Positions 6,611 to 14,130 of a stretch of 20,738 bases of DNA are shown in pieces. The notes under the pieces are model-generated. The model worked only from the letters and a program-made list of their open reading frames with translations, was not told the origin of the DNA and made no database searches. The translations under genes and the position numbers were made by a program. The first letter of the stretch is position 1, and the number at the start of each line of letters is the position of its first letter. This DNA comes from JANPLN01 sp041736155 (lineage in GTDB: Bacteria; Bdellovibrionota; Bdellovibrionia; Bdellovibrionales; JAGQZY01), in contig JBGSUL010000087.1 of NCBI GenBank assembly GCA_041736155.1, forward strand, positions 1 to 20,738. Direction: 5' to 3'.

Positions 6611-7486
6611 CTAAAACTCCCTGCGCAAGGGAGTTTTAATTTTCTCCACCGCTGAGTACTTGCCTTTGCTGTCTAATTGCACTCGTGCAGCAGCGTATTC
6701 ATTATCGTGAGTAAAATAGAACAGGGTTTTTGTGAGATCGAGTTTTTCGTACAGCGCGCGCTTCTCGTCGATCAGCATTTCTGGAAAACGATCGTAACCC
6801 ATAGTGATGGGGAGGTGCACCCACGACAGCCCAGGTATTAAATCGCCACAAAAAAACAAGGAATCGTGATGACCATGAAAGAGCGATAAGAGTTGTCCCG
6901 GTGTGTGTCCGTGGGAGACGGTGAATTCCAATCGTCCATGAAATAGCTTTTCGTTCCCTTGCACAAGACGGAGTCGCCCAGAGTTTTGCAGTTTTTCCAC
7001 CAGGCCTGGGATAAACGAAGCACGATCGCGATCATGGGGTTTTTGCGCACGAGCGAATGCTTCTTGGCTCGTAATAAACTCGGCATTTTTAAAAAGCAGA
7101 TCGCTGTGACCGTCTTGAATTTCATGAAAGGGCGGGAGCAGGCCGCCTGCATGATCAAAGTGCAGATGAGATAAAACCACAGTGGTGATATCTTCGGGTT
7201 GAAGATTTAATTTTTTTAAATTTTCACGAAGCTGATGAGTGCCGGGTGTCTGTACACCAAATCGATCGGCCATAGCGGGATCAAAAAAAGCGCCGATGCC
7301 GGTTTCAAAGAGAATTTTGTGAGAATCATATTCTACTAATAAGGTCCGACAAGCGAGGGGGATGCGTCCCAGCTCATCAGGTGGAATCCATTTTTGCCAA
7401 ACAGCGCGGGGAGCATTGCCAAACATCGCTCCGCCATCGAGCTTTTGCGAATTTCCTAAAACTTCTGAAAAGTAAAACTCAGACAT
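6611..7486 (-). CDS. Metallo-beta-lactamase-fold hydrolase (AHL-lactonase-like group)
   Basis: 291 residues with the binuclear metal motifs of the MBL superfamily: HLHFDHAGG (His107, His109, Asp111, His112), SHGHTPGQ (His194), FCGDLIPG (Asp215), and a final THD (His260). The opening DGGAMFGNAPRAVWQKW and the LACRTLLVEY...ILFETGIG segment match the clade that includes N-acyl-homoserine lactonases and organophosphate/lactone hydrolases. No signal peptide, so cytoplasmic. It follows the DUF1800-DUF1501 pair on the same strand, 65 bases on, and its ribosome site lies inside a hairpin (7488-7508). The last codons (KTPLRREF) overlap the opposite-strand terminator of the VWA gene. The substrate is not determinable; lactone hydrolysis is a family-based guess. 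Confidence 0.85.
   Translation of the reverse strand: MSEFYFSEVLGNSQKLDGGAMFGNAPRAVWQKWIPPDELGRIPLACRTLLVEYDSHKILFETGIGAFFDPAMADRFGVQTPGTHQLRENLKKLNLQPEDITTVVLSHLHFDHAGGLLPPFHEIQDGHSDLLFKNAEFITSQEAFARAQKPHDRDRASFIPGLVEKLQNSGRLRLVQGNEKLFHGRLEFTVSHGHTPGQLLSLFHGHHDSLFFCGDLIPGLSWVHLPITMGYDRFPEMLIDEKRALYEKLDLTKTLFYFTHDNEYAAARVQLDSKGKYSAVEKIKTPLRREF
6612..6642 (+). terminator. Terminator of the VWA lipoprotein gene, inside the opposing CDS end
   Basis: A perfect 11-bp stem (6612-6622 with 6628-6638, arm TAAAACTCCCT, loop GCGCA) followed by ATTTTCT, 23 bases after the VWA stop codon. The stem also encodes the last residues and stop codon of the opposite-strand hydrolase. The minus-strand tail is not T-rich. 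Confidence 0.75.
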
Positions 7487-7487
7487 A

Positions 7488-7508
7488 CTCTACCTATAAC
7501 AGGTAGAG
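7488..7508 (-). promoter_or_regulatory. Hairpin enclosing the ribosome binding site of the MBL-fold gene
   Basis: In the mRNA sense (minus strand) CTCTACCT, loop GTTAT, AGGTAGAG form a perfect 8-bp hairpin ending one base before the ATG. The only purine-rich Shine-Dalgarno candidate (AGGTAG) is in the 3' arm, so folding would hide it. Confidence 0.55.
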
Positions 7509-7551
7509 CCTTGGAGAACAATGTTTTGTGTAAAACGGCGATGAGCTTTTG

Positions 7552-8937
7552 CTACACTTTAAAAAATCCTAAATTTCGGTACGTGAGTTCGCTTCCGATG
7601 ACCGGGAAAACTCCCGTGGAGGTTGTCAGATCACTGAGAGTGGCGTGGGTTTTAATCACCTCACTGCCGGGTAAACTCAAATGACTTGTAAATATATTAG
7701 CAAGAACGAGACGATAATCGTTGAGAACTTGCAGGGCCGTTGAACTCTCAATGCCGTCCGTTCTTGAGAAATCCCAGGCTTTGGTTATTTGTGCGCTGGT
7801 CGGTTGTTTAATTTGACCACCAAAAACCATCATAGTGCCACCGCGACCATGATCCACGCCTTGGTTGCCGTTGGAAGAGAGTGTTCTGCCAAATTCACTC
7901 ATAACAACAATGACGGAGTTGTTCCATTGATTGGCGGCGATAAGTTTATTTTTAAGCGTTGTAAGACCAGTAGCCAAGTTGCTGAGGAGTCCGCCCTCGG
8001 GAAGCATGCGTTCCGCAGCGTCATCATGAATATCCCAGCCCCCGACATCGATTGTAATGAGTCGAGGTTTTAATTGGGATAAACTGACGTCAGCCGCAAT
8101 CGAGAAAGGATCTGTCGATGAAGTATCAAAGGTTGTTTGATTGGCCAGTTCCAAAGATTCATTGGCCGCATGTGCTTTTTTACAAGCAATCGCATTATCT
8201 TTGCAATCCGATAAGTCTTCTCGTGACGATAAAAAGCGCAGGCGCTGTTTGAGACCGACGGCGCCTGTACGTGCGAATCCATTTGTGGCGTTTCCTGTTC
8301 GCAAAAGATCTTGCAAGCTCTGCAAATTGTTAACGAGAAGCGGGTCGGCTCCGCCACGCATGGAGTCGGGGACATTGGGGCCGACAGAAATATTATGCAC
8401 TGTTTGGCCGCCAGATGTTTCTAAGACATCGGTCAACCGAGATAGATAACCCATTCTCAAAATTCGCTGTGCAGATCCGCCCTCGATAAAATCCTGTTGT
8501 TCAAAATGAGAGCGTGTCGTGTTGAGTGAACCTGTGTGCGGAAAAATGGCGGCATCTGCTGCTAAAAGAGAAGGCCAGCCATATTTCTGCAGCACCCGAA
8601 AGGGCGCTCCTGCAAGGGGGGCGTAGTTTTTGGCGCTGTAGACATTATCCATGATGACATTTCCTGAAGAATCCTTAAGAGGCAGTCCTGAGGAGTCAAG
8701 TCGGGCTTCGAGATGGGTGGAGCGCAGGCTGGCCAATTGCTGGAAATCAGCATTGTTTGCGGGGGGGAGTAGCATTAAACCGTCGAAGCCACCCCGTAAG
8801 AAAACCACAAAAACTCTTTTTTGTGCGTTGGTGGCTTGTGCAAAAACAGGTTTGAGGTTTAAAAATTGTAAACCACAAACAGCAGAGGCGACAGCCGTTG
8901 TATTTTTTAAAAATTGACGACGTTTTACTTGTTTCAT
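7552..8937 (-). CDS. DUF1501 protein, Tat-exported
   Basis: 461 residues of the DUF1501 family, which has an alkaline-phosphatase/sulfatase-like fold. The N-terminus VKRRQFLKN (twin arginines 6-7) plus a hydrophobic stretch ending VFAQA is a Tat signal, so the protein is exported folded. Family landmarks are VFVVFLRGGFDGLMLLPP (42-59), ITIDVGGWDIHDD, and SEFGRTLSSNG followed by VDHGRGG. It starts 9 bases after the DUF1800 stop codon, the usual arrangement for these two families, which are nearly always paired and are thought to act together in the periplasm. The ribosome site AGAAGG/AAGGGG overlaps the end of the upstream gene, indicating one transcript. The function is not established for the family. 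Confidence 0.88.
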   Translation of the reverse strand: MKQVKRRQFLKNTTAVASAVCGLQFLNLKPVFAQATNAQKRVFVVFLRGGFDGLMLLPPANNADFQQLASLRSTHLEARLDSSGLPLKDSSGNVIMDNVYSAKNYAPLAGAPFRVLQKYGWPSLLAADAAIFPHTGSLNTTRSHFEQQDFIEGGSAQRILRMGYLSRLTDVLETSGGQTVHNISVGPNVPDSMRGGADPLLVNNLQSLQDLLRTGNATNGFARTGAVGLKQRLRFLSSREDLSDCKDNAIACKKAHAANESLELANQTTFDTSSTDPFSIAADVSLSQLKPRLITIDVGGWDIHDDAAERMLPEGGLLSNLATGLTTLKNKLIAANQWNNSVIVVMSEFGRTLSSNGNQGVDHGRGGTMMVFGGQIKQPTSAQITKAWDFSRTDGIESSTALQVLNDYRLVLANIFTSHLSLPGSEVIKTHATLSDLTTSTGVFPVIGSELTYRNLGFFKV

Positions 8938-8946
8938 AAAAACCCC

Positions 8947-10965
8947 TTACCTTCTCATCTCGTTTATGTGAGCTTTCATTAATGAATAAACCGTTTCGAT
9001 TACCGAGCGATTGCCATCAACAACGTCGAGTTGGTTTGAGCTTGTGCTCATATCACCAATCTCAATAAGGTCATCCGCCTGATCACGACTTAAAGTTGCT
9101 ATCGATGCGATACCGCGCGCAGGAGCATAGACAGTCTGAGCCACACTTGCCGCTGTGCTGGCATTTGTCAAATTGCGAAGACTTTGCTCTTGGAGAGGTG
9201 TGATTGTTAATGCACGTTCACGGTAATTGCTGTCCAGTAATTTATGAAGATGGGCGTACTCAAACGAGAGTCGTGCGTGGTTGAGTAAATAGCCTTGCGA
9301 CAGCCATTCAGGGCCGCGCATTTCGTAACCTGTAGGGTCGCCGAACTTGCGATAGGATAAGCCCATATCAAGAATGGAATCTACCATAAAATTGGCCAGA
9401 CGAGACATACTTGTGTTGCCAAGATCTCCCACCCCGAGCGTGCTGAACGGTATGCCCAAAGTGCGAATATTTTTTACGACGATCTCTACGGGGTTGCCGA
9501 GTTGCTTTTGGGCAGAAATAAAGGTCCAGAATTGAGGACTATGTACAATACTCATGTACATGCGCTGCAGCTGAGTGCCGCCATTACCAGCGCCCGTCTC
9601 TGTTTGTAATTGAGCGAGACAGCTTTGATAGATCGAAGCGTGGGACGTTCTTGAAGCAAGTACGAAACGTGTAGTAAATTTACTGCAAATATTTCGCAAA
9701 ACACGAGGATTTTGCGAGAGTTGATCTAACATAAAGTCCAAACGATTTTCTAAAGCCGTAGAATCCAGTGTTGCTAAACGACTCTGATTAAAAAACAAAG
9801 GACGTGTTTCTGCTGATCGTTGTGTAAAAAATTTGGATACATAATTAATTCGGTTTGCTGATATTTGCGGGACAAAAGTATAAACACTATTTCGAACAGT
9901 GTGGCCTGTAAAAATCAGCGAAGCCACTTCGACATCGGATTGATTATAAGGACTCGGTTGTTCTATTGTGTTGGGGCCGAGACCAAATGTGTGGAGTTCG
10001 AGAAGCTCTCGACCTAGATTCTGGTTACTGGCGATTTGATCAACAATAATATTAGAAGAGTTCTTGATATTAATAATAGAATTAGAGTCGTTGTCCAAAT
10101 ACTGAAGCATTCCAGGGTGTTTGATGACGGCGCCGAGAAGTTGTCGAAAACTTGTGAATTGATTTTGTGTAATTGTGTTTTCGTAAGATTGCAAACCAAA
10201 GGCAGGAATGCGTGGTTTACTGGTGTCTATATTAAAGTGATTAAACCAAAACTCGTGGATGACTTTATCGTAACTCATTTGCAAGTCTTTAGCGACGGTG
10301 CCATTAAAATATTGGGTGCCAAAGGCTGCGTCCAGAAGTTCTTTTTGCAAAGTGATGAGAGAGAGTGCGTTCGAAGCACCGGTTCCGGGAAATGCACACT
10401 CTCTTGAAGAGCGCGGTGTGATTTGATTTTGTTCGGCTATAATCTCGCGCATTTTTTGATCGAGAATAAGGGTGGGCATATTGGTGAGGTTCAGCTGACC
10501 ATTCATTTTTAGTACATCTCGATTAAAACAACGAAATGCTTTTCTGCTGACGGTACTTTCACTGACTAAGCGACCGAAAACATTTTTGCGAGTGTCCAAT
10601 TGTAATTTTAGGCCTTCCAGAGTGGGATCTTCGCCATAGACTTGACTGTAAATAATCCACGCTACCTTGGGGAGATGGCTCGCCGTCATACGATCCGGCA
10701 AAAAAGATTGATCTATTGTCGAAAGTCCGTAACCCAATCGATGAGAAGCATGGTCAAGGATGCGAGCCGGAGTGAGTGGCTTGGCGCCAGCTAGCAAATC
10801 TTGGCCAACCCCTTCTTCCATGGCATTTAAAATAGTCTGACACTGGGGCTTTCGAGAGCATTCTAGGGAGTAATTAGGTTCCCCTGATGTGTTTGTAAAT
10901 AAAATCCCAAGAGTCGCTAGGACTATGGCAAAAAAAGTACTTAAAACTAATTTTTTATTTAGCAT
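8947..10965 (-). CDS. DUF1800 protein
   Basis: 672 residues. A hydrophobic N-terminal segment (about 5-25) forms a signal peptide or anchor, so the protein is periplasmic or membrane-attached. DUF1800 landmarks are DHASHRLGYG (71-80), VIHEFWFNHFNIDTSK (235-250), NQNLGRELLELHTFG (314-328), and DVEVASLIFTGH (344-355). The protein is longer than the typical ~500 residues, mainly through the region between 80 and 230. GGAGG lies 8 bases before the ATG. It is the first gene of the unit with DUF1501 (9-base gap) and perhaps the MBL-fold hydrolase. The family's biochemical role is unknown; pairing with a Tat-exported sulfatase-like protein points to an envelope process. Confidence 0.88.
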   Translation of the reverse strand: MLNKKLVLSTFFAIVLATLGILFTNTSGEPNYSLECSRKPQCQTILNAMEEGVGQDLLAGAKPLTPARILDHASHRLGYGLSTIDQSFLPDRMTASHLPKVAWIIYSQVYGEDPTLEGLKLQLDTRKNVFGRLVSESTVSRKAFRCFNRDVLKMNGQLNLTNMPTLILDQKMREIIAEQNQITPRSSRECAFPGTGASNALSLITLQKELLDAAFGTQYFNGTVAKDLQMSYDKVIHEFWFNHFNIDTSKPRIPAFGLQSYENTITQNQFTSFRQLLGAVIKHPGMLQYLDNDSNSIINIKNSSNIIVDQIASNQNLGRELLELHTFGLGPNTIEQPSPYNQSDVEVASLIFTGHTVRNSVYTFVPQISANRINYVSKFFTQRSAETRPLFFNQSRLATLDSTALENRLDFMLDQLSQNPRVLRNICSKFTTRFVLASRTSHASIYQSCLAQLQTETGAGNGGTQLQRMYMSIVHSPQFWTFISAQKQLGNPVEIVVKNIRTLGIPFSTLGVGDLGNTSMSRLANFMVDSILDMGLSYRKFGDPTGYEMRGPEWLSQGYLLNHARLSFEYAHLHKLLDSNYRERALTITPLQEQSLRNLTNASTAASVAQTVYAPARGIASIATLSRDQADDLIEIGDMSTSSNQLDVVDGNRSVIETVYSLMKAHINEMRR

Positions 10966-11137
10966 GGAATTCCCCTCCGAAACACTAGCTAGATTATCGG
11001 CGAGGTGTTGTTTTATCTTTAGGCAATTTCAGCAAAATTTAATATGCCGGAAAAGTGTTTCAAATTGAGGCAAAAAATATCTTTTTGTTTGAAAATCAAC
11101 CTTGTGATCAGACTCATGTGTCAAGTACGCTCAGTAC
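10966..11137. promoter_or_regulatory. Divergent intergenic region between DUF1800 and beta-barrel genes
   Basis: 172 bases that must carry promoters for both directions. An imperfect dyad (TTTCAAA at 11058-11064, TTTGAAA at 11088-11094, inner CAAAAA/TTTTTG) lies in the middle. Upstream of the plus-strand gene, TTGTGA (11102-11107) and TACGCT (11126-11131) are 18 bases apart, a weak sigma70-like pair. No Shine-Dalgarno sequence precedes 11138. Confidence 0.35.
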
Positions 11138-11671
11138 ATGCGGTACATCTTTAAGCTTATATTTTCATCGATTATATCGTTATCAGTTTTGCAGGCACAG
11201 GCGCAGATCGAAGCGCCTACCTTTTATCTTGGCGCACATGCGGGGTTTTCCGATGCCTCTGGTCCGACCACGGGCAAAGAAGCACAAGTGTCTTATGGTG
11301 CGCGCTTAGGTTGGTTATTTTATGAGCATGTGGCTTTAGGCGTCTTTACCTACTTTATGCAATCCAACCAAACACGAGAATCCATTGGCTATGTGCCTCT
11401 GTTAGCGGAAGTAACGTTTTATCCCTATGGTTCACCGCTCGAGAGTTCTGCTCTCTTTGTCAGTGCTTATTTTGGAACGACTAAAATTGTTTACGACCAG
11501 GGTCTGAATCAGGGGACAAATAACCAAACCACATTTGGAGTCGGTGGCGGTTATTTGTTTTTTATTGAACCGCGCTATTCCTTAGGGCCAGAGTTCCAGT
11601 ATCTATTTATCTTCGATAATGAAAAGTACGCGCTATGGAGTGTTCTCGCGACGCTGAAGGTGTGGTTTTAA
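11138..11671 (+). CDS. Outer-membrane beta-barrel protein
   Basis: 177 residues with signal peptide MRYIFKLIFSSIISLSVLQAQA (cleavage likely after AQA, residue 22). The mature part has alternating aromatic/hydrophobic strands typical of 8-stranded barrels (FYLGAHAGF, VSYGARLGWLF, VALGVFTYFM, TTFGVGGGYLFF, YSLGPEFQYLFIF) and ends in a C-terminal strand closing with ...LKVWF, the terminal aromatic recognised by the BAM complex. It resembles the OmpA/Opa-like small-barrel group; no enzymatic motifs are visible. No ribosome site is seen; three GTAC tetramers surround the start (11125-11145). It is followed by the 129-bp palindrome, which probably ends its transcript. Confidence 0.75.
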   Translation: MRYIFKLIFSSIISLSVLQAQAQIEAPTFYLGAHAGFSDASGPTTGKEAQVSYGARLGWLFYEHVALGVFTYFMQSNQTRESIGYVPLLAEVTFYPYGSPLESSALFVSAYFGTTKIVYDQGLNQGTNNQTTFGVGGGYLFFIEPRYSLGPEFQYLFIFDNEKYALWSVLATLKVWF

Positions 11672-11676
11672 AGTCG

Positions 11677-11805
11677 CAACCGTTTTTCAATTAGAATTCC
11701 TTTTAAAAAAAATGAATCAAAAAAGCTCAGACAGTCCTCGCTTCGCTGCGGAACTCGTTTTTTGAATCATTTTTTTTAAAAGGAATTCTAATTGAATAAC
11801 GGTTG
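11677..11805. repeat. 129-bp near-perfect palindrome
   Basis: Two 48-base arms (11677-11724 and 11758-11805) are inverted copies with 46 of 48 positions matching, separated by a 33-base centre containing CCTCGCTTCGCTGCGG. The arms run from CAACCG through AATTAGAATTCC and A8/T8 tracts to AAAAAA. The element starts 6 bases after a stop codon. It may act as a strong transcription terminator, with A-tracts and T-tracts flanking the loop, or be a non-autonomous palindromic mobile unit (MITE-like). Just outside the right arm, ACTGTCTTGAGC (11808-11819) is nearly the inverse of GCTCAGACAGT in the centre. Confidence 0.85.
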
Positions 11806-11872
11806 AAACTGTCTTGAGCAGTGTGTAAGGCGGCGTATTAAGCATTGCCTCTTTATAAAAAGCACATACATT

Positions 11873-11899
11873 CGTCTTCTTGAGCGGAGCGAAGGATCT
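11873..11899 (+). repeat. Dispersed repeat unit, single copy
   Basis: CGTCTTCTTGAGC and then GGAGCGAAGGATCT. Four substitutions separate it from the right arm of the hairpin at 20096-20122 (CGTCATCCTGAGC...AGCGAAGGATCT). It lies 30 bases before the ATG of the following barrel gene, inside its probable leader. Confidence 0.65.
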
Positions 11900-11929
11900 C
11901 TGCCGATCTATTTTCCATAAGGAGTTATT

Positions 11930-12493
11930 ATGAAATTAGGCATTTTGTTAGCAGCACTGTTGGTGAGTTTTTCAGCATCCGCTGATTATTTTAAGGCGGG
12001 TTTGGGATACGGAATCGGTGGAAAAGAAAAATTTACGGATGATACAAGTTCATCAACTCTTCAGCTGGATAATGCGCTCATGACGCCTCTTGTATTGGCT
12101 TATGGTTTTGAAATCATGGGGGATGTTCATGGTGAAGTTGAGCTTGCCTACAGAAAAACAGAGTATGACGAAAATGGTGTGGCCAATGCGGAACCTTCTG
12201 CACTGACAGCAGGATTTAATGTGGTTGGAAATGCACCCATGGGAGTTGTGACTCTTACTGGTGGAGCTGGTCTTCTTTTTGGTTCTTTCGATTCTGACAT
12301 TGTGGGAGATGATGCGGGAACCGCTTTTGGTTTACAACTATTTGGTGGTGTCGATTTTCCAATCAACGAGACAGTCACTTTAGGTGGCGAACTTCGTTAT
12401 ATGACAACGGTAACCAAAGCTGATGTGGGCTCTGGAACAGACATGTCTTACAACAACACATCGCTTATTTTTACTGCAAAGTTTGGAATGTAA
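11930..12493 (+). CDS. Outer-membrane beta-barrel protein
   Basis: 187 residues. Signal peptide MKLGILLAALLVSFSASA is cleaved before DYFKAGLGYG (residue 19). Amphipathic beta strands alternate through the mature protein (FKAGLGYGIG, LVLAYGFEIMGDVHGEVELAYR, TAGFNVVGNAP, GVVTLTGGAGLLFG, AFGLQLFGGVDF, VTLGGELRYMTTV), ending LIFTAKFGM. This is the pattern of an 8-stranded OmpA- or OmpW-like barrel. Start choice is firm: ATAAGGAGTTATT precedes the ATG. A dispersed repeat and a possible TTGCCT/TACATT promoter (11845-11872) lie upstream. cysS starts only 7 bases after its stop, so some co-transcription is likely. Ligand or pore function is unknown. Confidence 0.8.
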   Translation: MKLGILLAALLVSFSASADYFKAGLGYGIGGKEKFTDDTSSSTLQLDNALMTPLVLAYGFEIMGDVHGEVELAYRKTEYDENGVANAEPSALTAGFNVVGNAPMGVVTLTGGAGLLFGSFDSDIVGDDAGTAFGLQLFGGVDFPINETVTLGGELRYMTTVTKADVGSGTDMSYNNTSLIFTAKFGM

Positions 12494-12500
12494 TTCGTAG

Positions 12501-13961
12501 ATGTTAAAAGTATACAATACGCTCACGCGAAAAAAAGAAGACTTTGTGCCACTCAAGGAGGGGCAGGTCAGTATGTATTGCTGTGGTCCCACGGTTTATG
12601 ATTACTTGCATGTCGGAAATTTTCGTGGAGCGGTTGTTTACAATTTTGTGAGAAATTGGCTCGAGAAGTCTGGTCACAAAGTGAACTTTGTGTATAACTT
12701 CACTGATGTAGACGACAAAATTCTTCAACGAGCTGTGCAAGAGCAAACTACGGCCCATGAGATAGCCGAACGTTATATCGCAGAATTTAAAAAAGACTTT
12801 GCCACTTTAGGCCTGCGGCCGCACACCAGTAATCCGCGAGTGACTGAACATATAGACGGCATTATTCGCCTGATTCAAAAACTCATCGATAATAAAAAAG
12901 CCTACGCTGTCGACGGGGAAGTTTTTTATTCCATTCGTTCCTTCAGCGAGTACGGAAAACTCAGTCAGCGTAAAATTGATGACATGATTGCCGGCTCGCG
13001 CGTGGAAGTGGATACTAAAAAACAAGATCCTCTCGACTTTACTTTATGGAAACCGGCAAAGCCGGGCGAACAAAGTTGGCCTTCCCCATGGAGTGCGGGG
13101 CGTCCCGGGTGGCATATTGAATGTTCGTGCATGATTCATGATATTCTCGGTGAACAAATTGATATTCACGGTGGAGGGATGGACTTGATCTTTCCTCATC
13201 ATGAAAATGAAATCGCACAAGGTGAAGGCGCTAGCGGCAAGCAGTATGCGCGCTATTGGTTGCACAACAATATGTTTACCTTTAGTGGTGCAAAAATGTC
13301 CAAATCCTTGGGTAACATTCGCACCATGCGCAGTTTTCTCGAAGAATACCCCGCTGAAATATTTAAATATCTAGTGATGTCTGTGCATTATCGCTCAGAG
13401 AGTGAATTTTCTGAAAACACCATTGCCCAAGCGATTTCTGGTTTGGCGCGAATTTACTCGGCGTTGAAAGTTGCCAACGAAGGTTTAGGGGATGGTCTTG
13501 CGAGTGCCCCCTCTCCGGCAGCGCAGAGTTTTGCTCAGCAGATTCAGCAAGCACAAACACAGATGAACGAAGCTTACGATGACGATTTTAATACCTCAAA
13601 AGCGTTTGCTGATCTTTTTGAAATCATAAGGTTGTTTAATCAAAAAATAAAACCGGGAACAAAGTCCACAGCGGACACGCAAGCCATTTGTGGCCTGTTT
13701 AAGAATTTTATTTTAGAAAACGGTAAAATGATGGCGCTCTTCCATGAGCCGCCTCAAGAGTTCTTGCGCAGCCTGGACCGCATGCTCTTGCGTCAGAAAG
13801 ATCTGGATGAAAACCATATTGAAAATTTGGTGCAAGAACGATGGTCAGCGAAGCAAAAAAAGGATTTTGCTCGTGCAGATCAGCTCCGCGGGGAACTACT
13901 CGCCATGGGCATCGAGGTTCGCGACACATCGCAAGATAGTTCGTGGGAAGTCATTAAGTAA
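12501..13961 (+). CDS. cysS: Cysteinyl-tRNA synthetase
   Basis: 486 residues, a standard length for bacterial CysRS, which charges tRNA-Cys with cysteine. The class I signature appears as YDYLHVGNFR (His37-Val-Gly-Asn40 in place of HIGH) and KMSKSLGN (265-272). Zinc ligands are Cys28 (YCCGPT), Cys208 (WHIECSC), His233/234 and a nearby Glu (PHHENEIAQ). YNFTDVDDKI and the HGGGMDLIFPHHENE block are also diagnostic. The C-terminal domain with RxxKDFxxADQLRxEL is intact. No Shine-Dalgarno sequence is seen in the 7-base gap after the barrel gene; TGTAAT (12489-12494) ends 6 bases before the ATG and could be a -10 element. The cognate tRNA-Cys is also in this window. Confidence 0.97.
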   Translation: MLKVYNTLTRKKEDFVPLKEGQVSMYCCGPTVYDYLHVGNFRGAVVYNFVRNWLEKSGHKVNFVYNFTDVDDKILQRAVQEQTTAHEIAERYIAEFKKDFATLGLRPHTSNPRVTEHIDGIIRLIQKLIDNKKAYAVDGEVFYSIRSFSEYGKLSQRKIDDMIAGSRVEVDTKKQDPLDFTLWKPAKPGEQSWPSPWSAGRPGWHIECSCMIHDILGEQIDIHGGGMDLIFPHHENEIAQGEGASGKQYARYWLHNNMFTFSGAKMSKSLGNIRTMRSFLEEYPAEIFKYLVMSVHYRSESEFSENTIAQAISGLARIYSALKVANEGLGDGLASAPSPAAQSFAQQIQQAQTQMNEAYDDDFNTSKAFADLFEIIRLFNQKIKPGTKSTADTQAICGLFKNFILENGKMMALFHEPPQEFLRSLDRMLLRQKDLDENHIENLVQERWSAKQKKDFARADQLRGELLAMGIEVRDTSQDSSWEVIK

Positions 13962-14053
13962 ATCCTAAGTCATTGAATTTACTAATAATTAATATGTAAG
14001 ATCTGTCATCAGAATGCCTAATCATTGCCCATAATTTTTTTGAAAAAATTCCA

Positions 14054-14083
14054 TTGTTAACATTACAAAAGTCTAGTTAGAAT
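14054..14083 (+). promoter_or_regulatory. Candidate sigma70-type promoter of the S8 protease gene
   Basis: TTGTTA (14054-14059) and TAGAAT (14078-14083) are separated by 18 bases, predicting a start near 14090 and a 40-base leader. The leader holds three CCAAGG repeats (14093, 14105, 14113) and the ribosome site GGGGGAA. Confidence 0.4.
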
Positions 14084-14130
14084 TTTTCCACGCCAAGGAT
14101 GAATCCAAGGTACCAAGGAATGGGGGAAAT

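Noticed and set aside
10036..10407. 123-codon open frame on the plus strand inside the DUF1800 gene
   Set aside because: Antisense shadow of conserved DUF1800 motifs; composition is not protein-like.
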